DNA of 16,903 bases from an uncultured Lachnospira sp. GTDB lineage: Bacteria > Bacillota > Clostridia > Lachnospirales > Lachnospiraceae. The stretch is from positions 1 to 16,903 of the forward strand of contig CAKRKK010000028.1 in NCBI GenBank assembly GCA_934358235.1. The letters run 5' to 3'. Position numbers and translations under genes: made by a program. Below, in pieces: positions 1 through 7,869 of the stretch (position 1 is the stretch's first letter; every line of letters starts with the position of its first letter). The notes beneath the pieces are model-generated. The model was not told the DNA's origin. It saw nothing but the letters and a program-made list of their open reading frames with translations, and searched no databases.

Positions 1-594
1 GACATATACAGCGGTCATATTAATAAGTTAATAGAACAGTTGTCAAGATTACCAGGGGTTGGGGCTAAGAGCGCCCAGCGCCTGGCCTTTCACATTATAA
101 ATATGCCAAAGGAGGAAGTGCAGGGTATAGCAGATGCCATGATAAGCGCAAAGGATAATGTTCATTATTGTAAAGAATGCTTTACGCTTACAGATGAGGA
201 GCTTTGCCCGATATGCAGGGATCCTAAAAGAAATCACAAGCAGATTATGGTTGTTGAACATACCAGGGATATGGCGGCTTATGAAAAGACGGGTAAGTAT
301 GAAGGGGTATATCATGTACTGCATGGAGCCATAAGTCCTATGCTTGGAATAGGACCATCAGATATAAAGCTGGCAGAATTAATGAAAAGACTTCAGAAGG
401 ATGTTGATGAGGTGATTATAGCAACCAACTCGAATCTTGAGGGCGAAACAACAGCTATGTATATAAGTAAAATGATAAAGCAGGCAGGAATAAAGGTTAC
501 GAGAATTGCCAGCGGAGTGCCTGTGGGCGGTGATCTTGAGTACATAGATGAGGTGACACTGCTTCGGGCATTGGATGGCCGCACGGAATTATAG
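1..594 (+). CDS. recR: Recombination mediator protein RecR (5' end just cut off)
   Basis: RecR acts with RecF/RecO to load RecA onto SSB-coated single-stranded DNA in gap repair. The frame is open from base 1 and gives 197 residues, against about 198 for the family, so probably only the start codon lies outside the window. An N-terminal helix-hairpin-helix is visible (LSRLPGVGAKSAQRL, residues ~13-28). A four-cysteine zinc motif follows (CKEC then CPIC, ~57-72). The Toprim domain runs from ~80, with IMVVE and later EVIIATNSNLEGETTA. The conserved C-terminus reads GVPVGGDLEYIDEVTLLRAL. An internal TTG at base 40 would be a shorter start, but it would cut into the helix-hairpin-helix, so it is rejected. 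In related genomes recR commonly follows dnaX and a YbaB-family gene (family knowledge; not visible here). A promoter for the next operon starts four bases after the stop. Confidence 0.97.
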   Translation, partial: DIYSGHINKLIEQLSRLPGVGAKSAQRLAFHIINMPKEEVQGIADAMISAKDNVHYCKECFTLTDEELCPICRDPKRNHKQIMVVEHTRDMAAYEKTGKYEGVYHVLHGAISPMLGIGPSDIKLAELMKRLQKDVDEVIIATNSNLEGETTAMYISKMIKQAGIKVTRIASGVPVGGDLEYIDEVTLLRALDGRTEL

Positions 595-597
595 CAT

Positions 598-626
598 TTG
601 TAGCATACTGCAATTAGTGGTATAAT
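598..626 (+). promoter_or_regulatory. Extended -10 promoter for the SMC-like operon
   Basis: A perfect -10 hexamer TATAAT (621-626) is preceded by TG one base upstream (618-619), which makes an extended -10. A weak -35 TTGTAG (598-603) sits 17 bases upstream. Transcription would start near 633 and leave a leader of about 190 bases before the first gene. It lies immediately after the recR stop, so the downstream genes need not depend on recR transcription. No GC-rich terminator hairpin is visible between recR and this site, so read-through from recR is also possible. Confidence 0.65.
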
Positions 627-668
627 TACTAGCAGGTTAACAGCATAGCATATAAGACAATAAAAAAT

Positions 669-704
669 AATGTAAAAGATAATGTAAAAGATATTATAAA
701 AGAT
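669..704 (+). repeat. 12-bp tandem repeat in the operon leader
   Basis: Two perfect copies of AATGTAAAAGAT (669-680, 681-692) are followed by a variant ATTATAAAAGAT (693-704) and then decaying A+T-rich sequence. It lies in the untranslated leader of the SMC-like operon. No function is evident. It could be slippage-prone spacer. Confidence 0.7.
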
Positions 705-760
705 AATATAATAAACAAGATAATAGCAGCAGAGCTGATATAAGAATTAATCAGTTTCTT

Positions 761-788
761 TAGATTAAATAATGTAGATTAAATAATG
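761..788 (+). repeat. 14-bp perfect tandem duplication upstream of the kleisin-like gene
   Basis: TAGATTAAATAATG occurs twice back to back (761-774, 775-788). The ATG ending the second copy is in frame with the following gene but has no Shine-Dalgarno sequence, so it is probably not the real start. Copy-number change would alter leader length and, if that ATG were used, the reading frame. Confidence 0.8.
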
Positions 789-814
789 TATGCACAGGAA
801 ATGTGTCCGGAAAT

Positions 815-819
815 GAGGA
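815..819 (+). promoter_or_regulatory. Shine-Dalgarno deciding the kleisin-like gene start
   Basis: GAGGA lies five bases before the ATG at 825. Upstream in-frame ATGs at 786, 801 and 813 have no properly spaced Shine-Dalgarno: AGGA at 796-799 is only one base from the ATG at 801. This favours 825 as the start. Confidence 0.65.
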
Positions 820-824
820 TTATT

Positions 825-2474
825 ATGGCAGATAATATGATAGGGGAAATAATCACAGACCACAGAGAAAGAATGCTTAATCTAAAGAAATATTATCCAT
901 TTTTCAAGCTTATGGATTCATCCTTTGACCAATATAAGGATGGAAAGTATAGTACACTTGATATGGGATATATTCTTATGGCAGTTCTGCGTTTTTTTAT
1001 TGAAGAGAATAACTTTAAGGAAAAAGACGTTACATATAAAGAATATCTTGATTTCTTCAAGCAGCTAACAGCAAGGGATTTTAATCTTAAGCTTTCTTTG
1101 GAAGACTTAAGGGAGGCTGCGGATTATGTGTTTGACAAGATAAGGAACGAAGGCAGGCCCTTCGAATTCAAGTATTATGATCCGGTGGAGCATAAGAAAA
1201 GAGTATCAAGAATGAAGCTTATAGAAAGTAATATACGTGATAATACAGTATGGTATTCCATAAGCGCAGATGCAGTTGAATTCTATCTTGACACTAAGGA
1301 AATAAAGGATGAGAGCAGAATAAGTGTTTCACAGCTTCTTCTGGAAAAAATGATTAAATCCAACAATTTTAAGGGTGGAGTTGAAGTTGTTGAACGAATT
1401 AATGAGGAAGTGTGGAGACTTAAGCAAAGAAAAGCACAGGTCATGGAAGTGCTTGCACAGGATGTATGTGCAGGTATAGAGGCGTATGAGGACTTTGTCG
1501 ATACAGGGATGAAGTGGTTTAAGGATGAAGAAAAGCTTTTTAAGAAGAATAAGGAGCTTATAGATAAGGCAATATCAAGAGCCAGCGGAATGTCTGCCGG
1601 AACGGAAGGGTATTACAGAACCTTAAAGGATATACGTTATCTGGAGGACCAGCTAAAGCTTGCCATGAGCAGGCACGCGGAGCTGCTGCAGGATTGCACA
1701 CAGCTACAGAATACAACAGATGAGGCTGTAAGGCGGGCAAAGCTGTCAAGACTACGTCCACATATGGATTTTGCAACAGCGTTATCAGATATGATTAAAA
1801 AGGATAATGCAGAAGCACTTAAGTATTTGATAGATCCGTTGTTTAAGTTAAAGCTAAGAAAAATACCAGATCTTAGGTCAATAGATGAAGCACTTATGGT
1901 CAAACCTGAGAAATACGAAAAAAAGGAATATGTCAATGAAGCAGAGCCTGAAGAAATCGTATATGAGGACGAAAAAGTAGATGATAGAATAAGGCATAAT
2001 TATACCTTTATAATGAATAATCTGCTGCTATGTATTGATAAGGTGTGTTTGAAAAAATCGGACATGCTTACGCTGGACAAGTTTGGCGAATACATGAGAA
2101 GGGCATATGGAGCTGCTATACTTAAGAATGCAGACTACTATGCATTTTTTGTAAATCTGTGCCAGAGAGAGGAATATGTGATTGGCGGTGATAATATGCA
2201 TAGCGAAACCTTTCTTGATGATATATTAAAGGATAACTTCAGGGACAGGGAGGCTAGACATTTCAGAATTATCAAGCATAGCGATGGCGTTTATAGACCG
2301 CAGGAGGAAAAGCAGAGCAAGAAAGAACAGAGCAAGAAAGAACAGAGTAAGAAAGAGCAGCCAGAAGAAGGTATCAAGGAAGAAGGTATTAAGGAAGCAG
2401 ATATTAAGAAGGATGATACAGAGGAAGTAAGCTGCGTTGCCAATATAGCATTTGTAAAATGCTTTGATACATAG
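825..2474 (+). CDS. Kleisin-like subunit of an SMC complex (JetA/MksF-type)
   Basis: Probable kleisin that bridges the heads of the SMC-like ATPase encoded two genes downstream. With the start at 825 the product is 549 residues, soluble, with no signal peptide. The N-terminal ~110 residues look like a helical/winged-helix domain (LNLKKYYPFFKLMDSS, then DMGYILMAVLRFFIEEN). The middle contains ISVSQLLLEKMIKSNNFKGG and a following helix VVERINEEVWRLKQRKAQV, the type of helical arrangement seen in MukF/JetA kleisins. A charged helical region follows (~210-330), then a folded C-terminal region. The last ~60 residues are a low-complexity Lys/Gln/Glu tail with 5-residue repeats. The stop is 13 bases before the next start, which indicates translational coupling. 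The kleisin assignment rests mostly on gene order and helical pattern. No Pfam search could be run, and the exact family (for example the JetA family) is inferred. Confidence 0.6.
   Translation: MADNMIGEIITDHRERMLNLKKYYPFFKLMDSSFDQYKDGKYSTLDMGYILMAVLRFFIEENNFKEKDVTYKEYLDFFKQLTARDFNLKLSLEDLREAADYVFDKIRNEGRPFEFKYYDPVEHKKRVSRMKLIESNIRDNTVWYSISADAVEFYLDTKEIKDESRISVSQLLLEKMIKSNNFKGGVEVVERINEEVWRLKQRKAQVMEVLAQDVCAGIEAYEDFVDTGMKWFKDEEKLFKKNKELIDKAISRASGMSAGTEGYYRTLKDIRYLEDQLKLAMSRHAELLQDCTQLQNTTDEAVRRAKLSRLRPHMDFATALSDMIKKDNAEALKYLIDPLFKLKLRKIPDLRSIDEALMVKPEKYEKKEYVNEAEPEEIVYEDEKVDDRIRHNYTFIMNNLLLCIDKVCLKKSDMLTLDKFGEYMRRAYGAAILKNADYYAFFVNLCQREEYVIGGDNMHSETFLDDILKDNFRDREARHFRIIKHSDGVYRPQEEKQSKKEQSKKEQSKKEQPEEGIKEEGIKEADIKKDDTEEVSCVANIAFVKCFDT
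2313..2414 (+). repeat. 15-bp in-frame repeats coding the charged C-terminal tail
   Basis: Three copies of a 15-bp unit coding QSKKE (2313-2327, 2328-2342, 2343-2357) are followed by three related 15-bp units coding GIKEE, GIKEA and DIKKD (2370-2414). The first set is nearly identical at the DNA level, which suggests recent slippage expansion. The tail is probably disordered. Confidence 0.85.
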
Positions 2475-2477
2475 AAA

Positions 2478-2483
2478 AGAGGA
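2478..2483 (+). promoter_or_regulatory. Shine-Dalgarno deciding the JetB-like gene start
   Basis: AGAGGA ends four bases before the ATG at 2488 and begins just after the stop of the preceding gene. The in-frame TTG at 2464 lies inside that gene and has no Shine-Dalgarno sequence, so 2488 is preferred. Confidence 0.75.
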
Positions 2484-2487
2484 TAGC

Positions 2488-3192
2488 ATGGAAAATAGAA
2501 ATATGGATAGGGCACTTGATATTGTTTCAAGGCTTATAATGGGCGAACAGGTGAGCGAGGGTAATGCTAACAGCCAGCTTTATCAGGAGTATAACACTAA
2601 TGCAGAGGTGTATGATATTGTTCAGGCTGCATTAAAAAAGTTTAATCTTAACATATATGAATATAATAATGGATTATATGTAAGTGCAGGAGATAATAAT
2701 AAGGTATTTGGCTATACTAATGAGGAGCTAAGAAACCGTTTAGGACTCAGAGTTAACAGGGAGCTGTATCTTGTGTACTTTATAATATATAACATAATAA
2801 CAGAGTTCTATACAGATTCAGCAAGTACAACCTATGCACAATTCGTAAGAGTTGAGGATATAGTACATAATGTGGAGCGTTCTGTTGCAACAATAATAGA
2901 TAAGAAACTTGGCATGATTGTTGATGATGTAGAGGAGAACAGCTTTAAGCAGATAGCAATGACCTGGGATGCGCTGCCTATGATAACAGTTGAGGATGCT
3001 GCGGATGTAAGGGCAGCTAAGAATTCTAAGACAGGCTTTGTAAAAATAGCACTTAATTTCTGTGTATCACAGGAGCTGCTTATGGAGGCACAGAACCGTT
3101 TCTATCCAACTGACAGGTTTAAGGCTCTGATAGAGAATTATTTTGATGAGTATAAGGGACGTATGGCAGAGCTTATGCAAAACGAAGAATAA
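2488..3192 (+). CDS. Winged-helix partner of an SMC complex (JetB/MksE-type)
   Basis: 234-residue soluble protein between the kleisin-like and SMC-like genes, which is the position and approximate size of JetB/MksE/MukE (KITE-like) subunits. These dimerise and bind the kleisin. Visible features are an N-terminal helix (ALDIVSRLIMGEQ), a segment FNLNIYEYNNGLYVSAGDNN followed by VFGYTNEELRNRLGL (~50-90), and a helical core rich in Tyr and Ile (LYLVYFIIYNIITEFY, ~95-110). A later part ends in a helical region (RFKALIENYFDEYKGRMAEL). The segment with a Gly-Tyr-Thr-Asn-Glu-Glu-Leu core is reminiscent of the clostridial JetB/DUF6063-like family from memory; this was not checked by search. No enzymatic motif is seen. 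Overlap-type spacing with the upstream gene supports one polycistronic message. Confidence 0.6.
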   Translation: MENRNMDRALDIVSRLIMGEQVSEGNANSQLYQEYNTNAEVYDIVQAALKKFNLNIYEYNNGLYVSAGDNNKVFGYTNEELRNRLGLRVNRELYLVYFIIYNIITEFYTDSASTTYAQFVRVEDIVHNVERSVATIIDKKLGMIVDDVEENSFKQIAMTWDALPMITVEDAADVRAAKNSKTGFVKIALNFCVSQELLMEAQNRFYPTDRFKALIENYFDEYKGRMAELMQNEE

Positions 3193-3216
3193 TCATTAAT
3201 ATGGGATTAGTGTCTG

Positions 3217-3259
3217 TGCGCACTTGGTACGAATCCGTCAGTTGTTAAAAATGTGCGCA
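3217..3259 (+). promoter_or_regulatory. Intercistronic stem-loop before the SMC-like gene
   Basis: TGCGCAC (3217-3223) and GTGCGCA (3253-3259) are perfect 7-base inverted arms with a 29-base loop. The first arm is itself part of an 8-base palindrome, GTGCGCAC (3216-3223). The structure is unusually GC-rich for this A+T-rich operon and ends six bases before the GAGGA Shine-Dalgarno (3265-3269) of the SMC-like gene. It could set the subunit ratio by mRNA processing or translational control. This is an inference from position only. Confidence 0.5.
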
Positions 3260-3264
3260 GAAAT

Positions 3265-3269
3265 GAGGA
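3265..3269 (+). promoter_or_regulatory. Shine-Dalgarno deciding the SMC-like gene start
   Basis: GAGGA is five bases before the ATG at 3275. Alternatives are TTG at 3224 and ATG at 3251 and 3263, none with a well-spaced Shine-Dalgarno sequence. Starting at 3275 places the conserved beta strand (NRVRVNNVKY) at the very N-terminus, as expected for an SMC head. Confidence 0.65.
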
Positions 3270-3274
3270 ATACT

Positions 3275-6200
3275 ATGCCACAGATTAACAGAGTAAGAGT
3301 CAATAATGTAAAATATAACTTTGGCACACAGTTTTATGATGATTTCATGATGCGTTTTAATTGCCGCAACACGATATATGATCTTGCTAATGGTGGTGGA
3401 AAAAGCCTTCTTATGCTTCTGCTTATGCAGAATATGATACCGAATTGTACACTTGATGAGAAGCAGCCAATAGAGAAGCTTTTCAGAAAAGGAAGTGATA
3501 ATACCTGTATACATTCGCTCGTTGAATGGAAGCTGGATGCACATTTTCAAAGAGATGGTTACAGATATATGACAACAGGTTTCTGTGCAAGAAAGGCAGG
3601 AAGTACAGATGATGGTGAAATAACGGCCTCAGGAAATGCAAGCATAGAGTACTTTAATTATTGTATATTTTACAGACAGTTTGGACCTAATGATATAAAG
3701 AACCTGCCACTTGTGAATGATGGGGAGAGAGTTACCTATAACGGACTTAAGGCATATTTAAGGGAAGCTGTCAGAGAGGATAAAGGAATAGAGGTTCATA
3801 TCTTCGATAGAAAGGGAGATTACCAGAGCTTTATATCGCACTATGGAATATATGAGAGCGCGTGGGAAATAGTACGTGGTATTAACAAAACAGAGGGACA
3901 CGTAAGAACATACTTTGAAACGAATTACAGAACAAGCCGTAAGGTTGTAGAGGAGCTTCTTATAGAGGAGATTATACAGAAGTCCTATAACAACAGACTG
4001 GCAGTTGATAATGATGATTCCATGATGGCAAAGACGCTTTTAGATATAAAGGATAAGCTTATAGAGCTGTCACAAAAGAACAGCCAGATAAACAATTATG
4101 ATAATCAGAGAGCGGCATTGACACAATTCAGAGAGTATGTAATTTCATATAAGGATTTCTATGTTGGTAAGCTAAAGACGGAGGAAACTTTGTATGACAT
4201 GCTTGCGGCAGCTACCAGCATGGCTGGGGCTAAGCAGGAGGAGCTTGAGGCATACGAAAAGAATAACAGCCAGAAAGTACAGGAGCTGGAGAATAAGAAG
4301 AAAAATATAGCGGTTGCAAAGGTGCTTTCAGAAAAAATGTCACAGTCAGATATACAGTCTTTAGTAAAAAAGTCAACGCAGCAGCTAGCACAGAAGGAAG
4401 AGCATATTGATACAGTTAAAAAAAGACTCAGGCTTATGGAGTCTGCCAATGATTACTGTGATTATATTGAATACGGGAAGGAATTACTAAAGGTAAATAC
4501 AGCACTTAACAACAGAATGAGAGAGGATGAGGATATAACAGCAGAGCTTGCTAAGCTTGCAAGGGAATATGGTGTATATTATCTTAAGCATTCTGGTGAA
4601 TGGGAAGAACAGGCACAGGAAGCAGCTAAAAGTGAAAAGCTGGCATATGATATGCTGGAGGCTGCTAAGGATAATCATAAGTCTGCAGAAAAGGACTGTG
4701 CAGTACTTCTTAGCCTTAGGGATAATCTACAGGAAAAGATAGCAGAAAAGGAAGCAGGACAGCAGGAGCTATGCAGGCAGTATGGTATTCTTGTTGCTGA
4801 TACAGCACAGACAGAGCTTGAGGAATGTGATGGACATATAGCTGATATGAAGGGTGACATTGTTAATATTAAAAATGAACTCGATAAAGAAACAGAGCAT
4901 TTATATAAATCACAGGAACAGGAAAGCCTGTTAAAAGCAAGAAGGAGTATGCTTGAAGATGAGCTGTTAAGCTATGAAAAACAGAAGCAGCATCTAGAAG
5001 CTGAGGAAAAGAAGCTTTCTGATATAGAGAGAGTTTATGGAGTAAAGTATCAGGATGGGCTTGGTAAGGTTATATTGGCAGCATATACAAAGCTTGAGGC
5101 AGAATATAACGATAGGTCAAAGGAACACAGGAAACTGGAAAAATATATTAGTGCAGTAAAGTCCGGTGATTATGACTTTGACAATCCAGACAGAGATATA
5201 TTCAGAAAATATCTGAATAGTCTGTACGGGGAAGATGTTGTGGAAGGACATGAATGGTGTTTGCAGCTTGATGAGGCAGAGAGAAAAGAAGTATTAAAGC
5301 AAATACCATTTGTTGAATATGCATTTATAATAAAGAATGATTTTAGCAGAGTTAAGAACAACGAAGCTCTAACAAGTATCGGAAGAGGCAGTTGCATATA
5401 CCCGGTTATAAGCGAGCAGGCAATAAATGACAGACAGGGTATAGTCAATAAAGACGGGCTTGTATTTGCATTTAAAGCTATGGACTTTATAAGAGATGCA
5501 CAAAAAAGAGAGGCTGAGCTAAGAGCTGCTTCTGAGGAGTTAGACAACATAAGCACCGATATGCATAGATTAGAGAGCAGAAAGCAGACAATATGGGAGG
5601 ATTATATATTCGTTGTAAGATATGAGACTATATTGGATAATGCACAGAAGGCACCGGCTGATGAGGTAAGGCAGGAACTTGATAATCTGGCAGAGGAGTA
5701 TACGAAGGCACATACAGCTACACAAGAGTATGGCAGTAAGAAAGAAGCGGCTGCGGATATGCTTAAGGAATATGAAGGAAAGCTTGAAGAGCTTAATAAA
5801 CGTGCCACAGAGCTTAAGAAGGTGGCAGATGCATATCTGGAATTAACGGAATATCGTGGGCAGTTGACAGTTTATAATGACAGAATATCAGAGGCAGAGC
5901 GCAGGGTACTTGAATGTGCTGCACAGCTTGATGGACAGAGGGAAGAATATATTAAGGCTGATGAACGTAAGGCTGCGGCTGATAAAAAGTATGCAGAGCT
6001 GGTTAATAACTGGGAGAATAATTTTCTTGAATTCTACGAGGCAGAACCAGAGGAGCTGGCACAGACAGAGCCTGCCCAGACAGGAGAATATAGCGATGAG
6101 GATATAAGAGAGCTTATAGGACGTTTTACAGGACTTAAAGATATTCTGATGAATAAGAATGCGGATATGTCAGATAAAGAGACTCTTAAGACACATTTGG

Positions 6201-7723
6201 AATTATCTATGAAAAAATGTGCTGATTCAATAGAATATAGAGGAAATAGTCTTGATAAGCTTAAGCAGTTATACGAAGCTGGTAATATTGCAGTAAGCAG
6301 TGCCGATAAGCTGCGACAGCTATCAGATGAGCTGTCTAAGCTGCAGAGGGCTTATAGTGAAGCAGACAGAGAGCTTGGAATGCAGGAGGCTATGCTTAAC
6401 AGACTTGAGGGCAGTATAACCTACGCAGTATCGCAGATAGAAGAAAGATATGGAGCTTATGAAGAATTCGAATGTGATAATCCGCAGGCTTATATAAAGA
6501 GTAATACTCTTATAGTACAGGAGCTTGAGAAGAACATAAGAAAAGAGGCTGAAAGCAAAAAGAAACTGGAAAAAGAGCTTAAGGATATTGATGTGTGCAG
6601 GAAGGATATTGAAAGAATAATGTCTAATGCCGGGTTAGATATACCAGACGAACTGATATTGAAAAAATCAGACATGAAGCATTATGATTATTCCAGCCTG
6701 GCAGATGAATATGAACAGACAGCTAAAGAGTATTCGGCTATACTTAAGCTTGAATATAAAAAGGCTGATGAATTCGTAAAATACAAGATGAAGCTTATGG
6801 ATGCACTTAAGCTGAATAATGGAGAAGAGCTTGCGAATCAGATAGGCATGTCAGTTAATATGCCTAAGGATACAAAACAGACAAACCGGCTTGTGGAGTC
6901 GCTTGATGAAACCGGAAGCTTTATTGAGCTTGAAAAGACAAGAATACATAAGGGCATTGAAGATATGGAAAGAATCAAGGACAACTTTGAGAACCGTTGT
7001 ATACAGACCTGCAGCAATATAAGAACGGAGCTTGAACGTCTGCCAAAGCTTTCACATATAAGGATGGATAATGAGGATATATCAATTATAAGTCTTATGA
7101 TACCATATGTGAAGGAAGCTGAATATAAAGAGAGAATGTCTGAATATATAGACGAAACTATAGAAGCGGCAGAAAGCTTTAGCAATCAGGAGGAACGATT
7201 CAGATATATAAGGAACAGACTTACGTGGAAAAGGCTGTTCTCTGTTATAGTTACAGATATGAATGCCATAAGAATTAATCTTTATAAGAGAGAAAGAATC
7301 AAAGACCAGAGCAGATATCTAAGATATGAGGAGGCTGTCGGCTCAACAGGCCAGTCGCAGGGTATATACATACAGTTTCTTATAGCAATAATTAATTATA
7401 TATCTAATATAAATACTGTATCAGATGGTGGTATTATTGGTAATACTATATTCATAGATAATCCTTTTGGTGCGGCAAAGGATATATATATATGGGAACC
7501 GATATTCAGACTGCTTTCAGTTAACCACGTACAGCTTATAGTTCCGGCAAGAGGTGCAACACCTGCAATAACGGCACGTTTTGATGTGAATTATATACTA
7601 GGACAGCAGATGTCTGAAAACAGGCAGCAGACAGTTGTGGTAGACTATTATAGTAATGTTAAGGAGCAGGAGCTGGAATATACACGTATGGATTACGAAC
7701 AGGCAAGGTTTGACTTTATATAG
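3275..7723 (+). CDS. SMC-like ATPase (JetC/MksB-type), atypical Walker B
   Basis: 1482-residue SMC-family ATPase, probably the motor of a DNA loop-extruding complex with the two preceding subunits. The N-terminal head has Walker A ANGGGKS (residues 38-44, Lys43). Long Lys/Glu/Ala-rich coiled coils cover ~290-590 and ~740-1330. They flank a globular hinge-like segment (~590-730, containing FVEYAFIIKND and GRGSCIYPV). The C-terminal head has a signature-like STGQSQG (1357-1363) followed by a helix IYIQFLIAIINYI. Walker B is TIFIDNPFG, with Asp1395. The residue after this Asp is Asn1396, where SMC ATPases normally carry catalytic Glu. The first Walker A Gly is also missing. Length and head-coil-hinge-coil-head order fit MksB/JetC. 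Known JetC proteins pair with a JetD nuclease, and none is encoded here. Confidence is high for SMC-like and lower for the exact family. Confidence 0.8.
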   Translation: MPQINRVRVNNVKYNFGTQFYDDFMMRFNCRNTIYDLANGGGKSLLMLLLMQNMIPNCTLDEKQPIEKLFRKGSDNTCIHSLVEWKLDAHFQRDGYRYMTTGFCARKAGSTDDGEITASGNASIEYFNYCIFYRQFGPNDIKNLPLVNDGERVTYNGLKAYLREAVREDKGIEVHIFDRKGDYQSFISHYGIYESAWEIVRGINKTEGHVRTYFETNYRTSRKVVEELLIEEIIQKSYNNRLAVDNDDSMMAKTLLDIKDKLIELSQKNSQINNYDNQRAALTQFREYVISYKDFYVGKLKTEETLYDMLAAATSMAGAKQEELEAYEKNNSQKVQELENKKKNIAVAKVLSEKMSQSDIQSLVKKSTQQLAQKEEHIDTVKKRLRLMESANDYCDYIEYGKELLKVNTALNNRMREDEDITAELAKLAREYGVYYLKHSGEWEEQAQEAAKSEKLAYDMLEAAKDNHKSAEKDCAVLLSLRDNLQEKIAEKEAGQQELCRQYGILVADTAQTELEECDGHIADMKGDIVNIKNELDKETEHLYKSQEQESLLKARRSMLEDELLSYEKQKQHLEAEEKKLSDIERVYGVKYQDGLGKVILAAYTKLEAEYNDRSKEHRKLEKYISAVKSGDYDFDNPDRDIFRKYLNSLYGEDVVEGHEWCLQLDEAERKEVLKQIPFVEYAFIIKNDFSRVKNNEALTSIGRGSCIYPVISEQAINDRQGIVNKDGLVFAFKAMDFIRDAQKREAELRAASEELDNISTDMHRLESRKQTIWEDYIFVVRYETILDNAQKAPADEVRQELDNLAEEYTKAHTATQEYGSKKEAAADMLKEYEGKLEELNKRATELKKVADAYLELTEYRGQLTVYNDRISEAERRVLECAAQLDGQREEYIKADERKAAADKKYAELVNNWENNFLEFYEAEPEELAQTEPAQTGEYSDEDIRELIGRFTGLKDILMNKNADMSDKETLKTHLELSMKKCADSIEYRGNSLDKLKQLYEAGNIAVSSADKLRQLSDELSKLQRAYSEADRELGMQEAMLNRLEGSITYAVSQIEERYGAYEEFECDNPQAYIKSNTLIVQELEKNIRKEAESKKKLEKELKDIDVCRKDIERIMSNAGLDIPDELILKKSDMKHYDYSSLADEYEQTAKEYSAILKLEYKKADEFVKYKMKLMDALKLNNGEELANQIGMSVNMPKDTKQTNRLVESLDETGSFIELEKTRIHKGIEDMERIKDNFENRCIQTCSNIRTELERLPKLSHIRMDNEDISIISLMIPYVKEAEYKERMSEYIDETIEAAESFSNQEERFRYIRNRLTWKRLFSVIVTDMNAIRINLYKRERIKDQSRYLRYEEAVGSTGQSQGIYIQFLIAIINYISNINTVSDGGIIGNTIFIDNPFGAAKDIYIWEPIFRLLSVNHVQLIVPARGATPAITARFDVNYILGQQMSENRQQTVVVDYYSNVKEQELEYTRMDYEQARFDFI

Positions 7724-7726
7724 CAG

Positions 7727-7755
7727 TTTACAACAATACTTTGCTGTGATAAAAT
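7727..7755 (+). promoter_or_regulatory. Internal promoter before the TPR/AAA-like gene
   Basis: TTTACA (7727-7732) and TAAAAT (7750-7755) each match the sigma-A consensus at five of six positions and are separated by 17 bases. TG at 7747-7748 makes an extended -10. Transcription would start near 7762, about 80 bases before the GTG start. It allows the last gene of the block to be expressed apart from the SMC-like genes. Confidence 0.65.
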
Positions 7756-7773
7756 TATACGGAGTGTTTAGAT

Positions 7774-7869
7774 ATGTGGATGGATAAGCATAACAAACGC
7801 ATATACATGAAAGTCGATTCATTGACACGACGGAGGTCTTTAACGTGGATAAATATGAGTTTAATATAA
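7774..7869 (+). CDS. Possible 31-residue leader peptide overlapping the next start
   Basis: ATG at 7774 opens a frame of 31 codons (starting MWMDKHNKR) that ends at TAA 7867-7869, inside the beginning of the TPR/AAA-like gene in another frame. GGAG (7761-7764) lies nine bases upstream, and the candidate promoter at 7727-7755 would transcribe it from near its Shine-Dalgarno. The peptide is basic, with a run of three Arg at 19-21. It could couple translation to the GTG start at 7845, or it may be chance. Nothing in its sequence identifies a function. Confidence 0.2.
   Translation: MWMDKHNKRIYMKVDSLTRRRSLTWINMSLI

Noticed and set aside
786..824. Longer start for the kleisin-like gene at ATG 786, 801 or 813
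   Set aside because: None has a correctly spaced Shine-Dalgarno sequence, and ATG 786 is made by the 14-bp duplication. ATG 825 has GAGGA at five bases. The matching upstream peptide MCxEMR in the SMC-like gene leaves some doubt.
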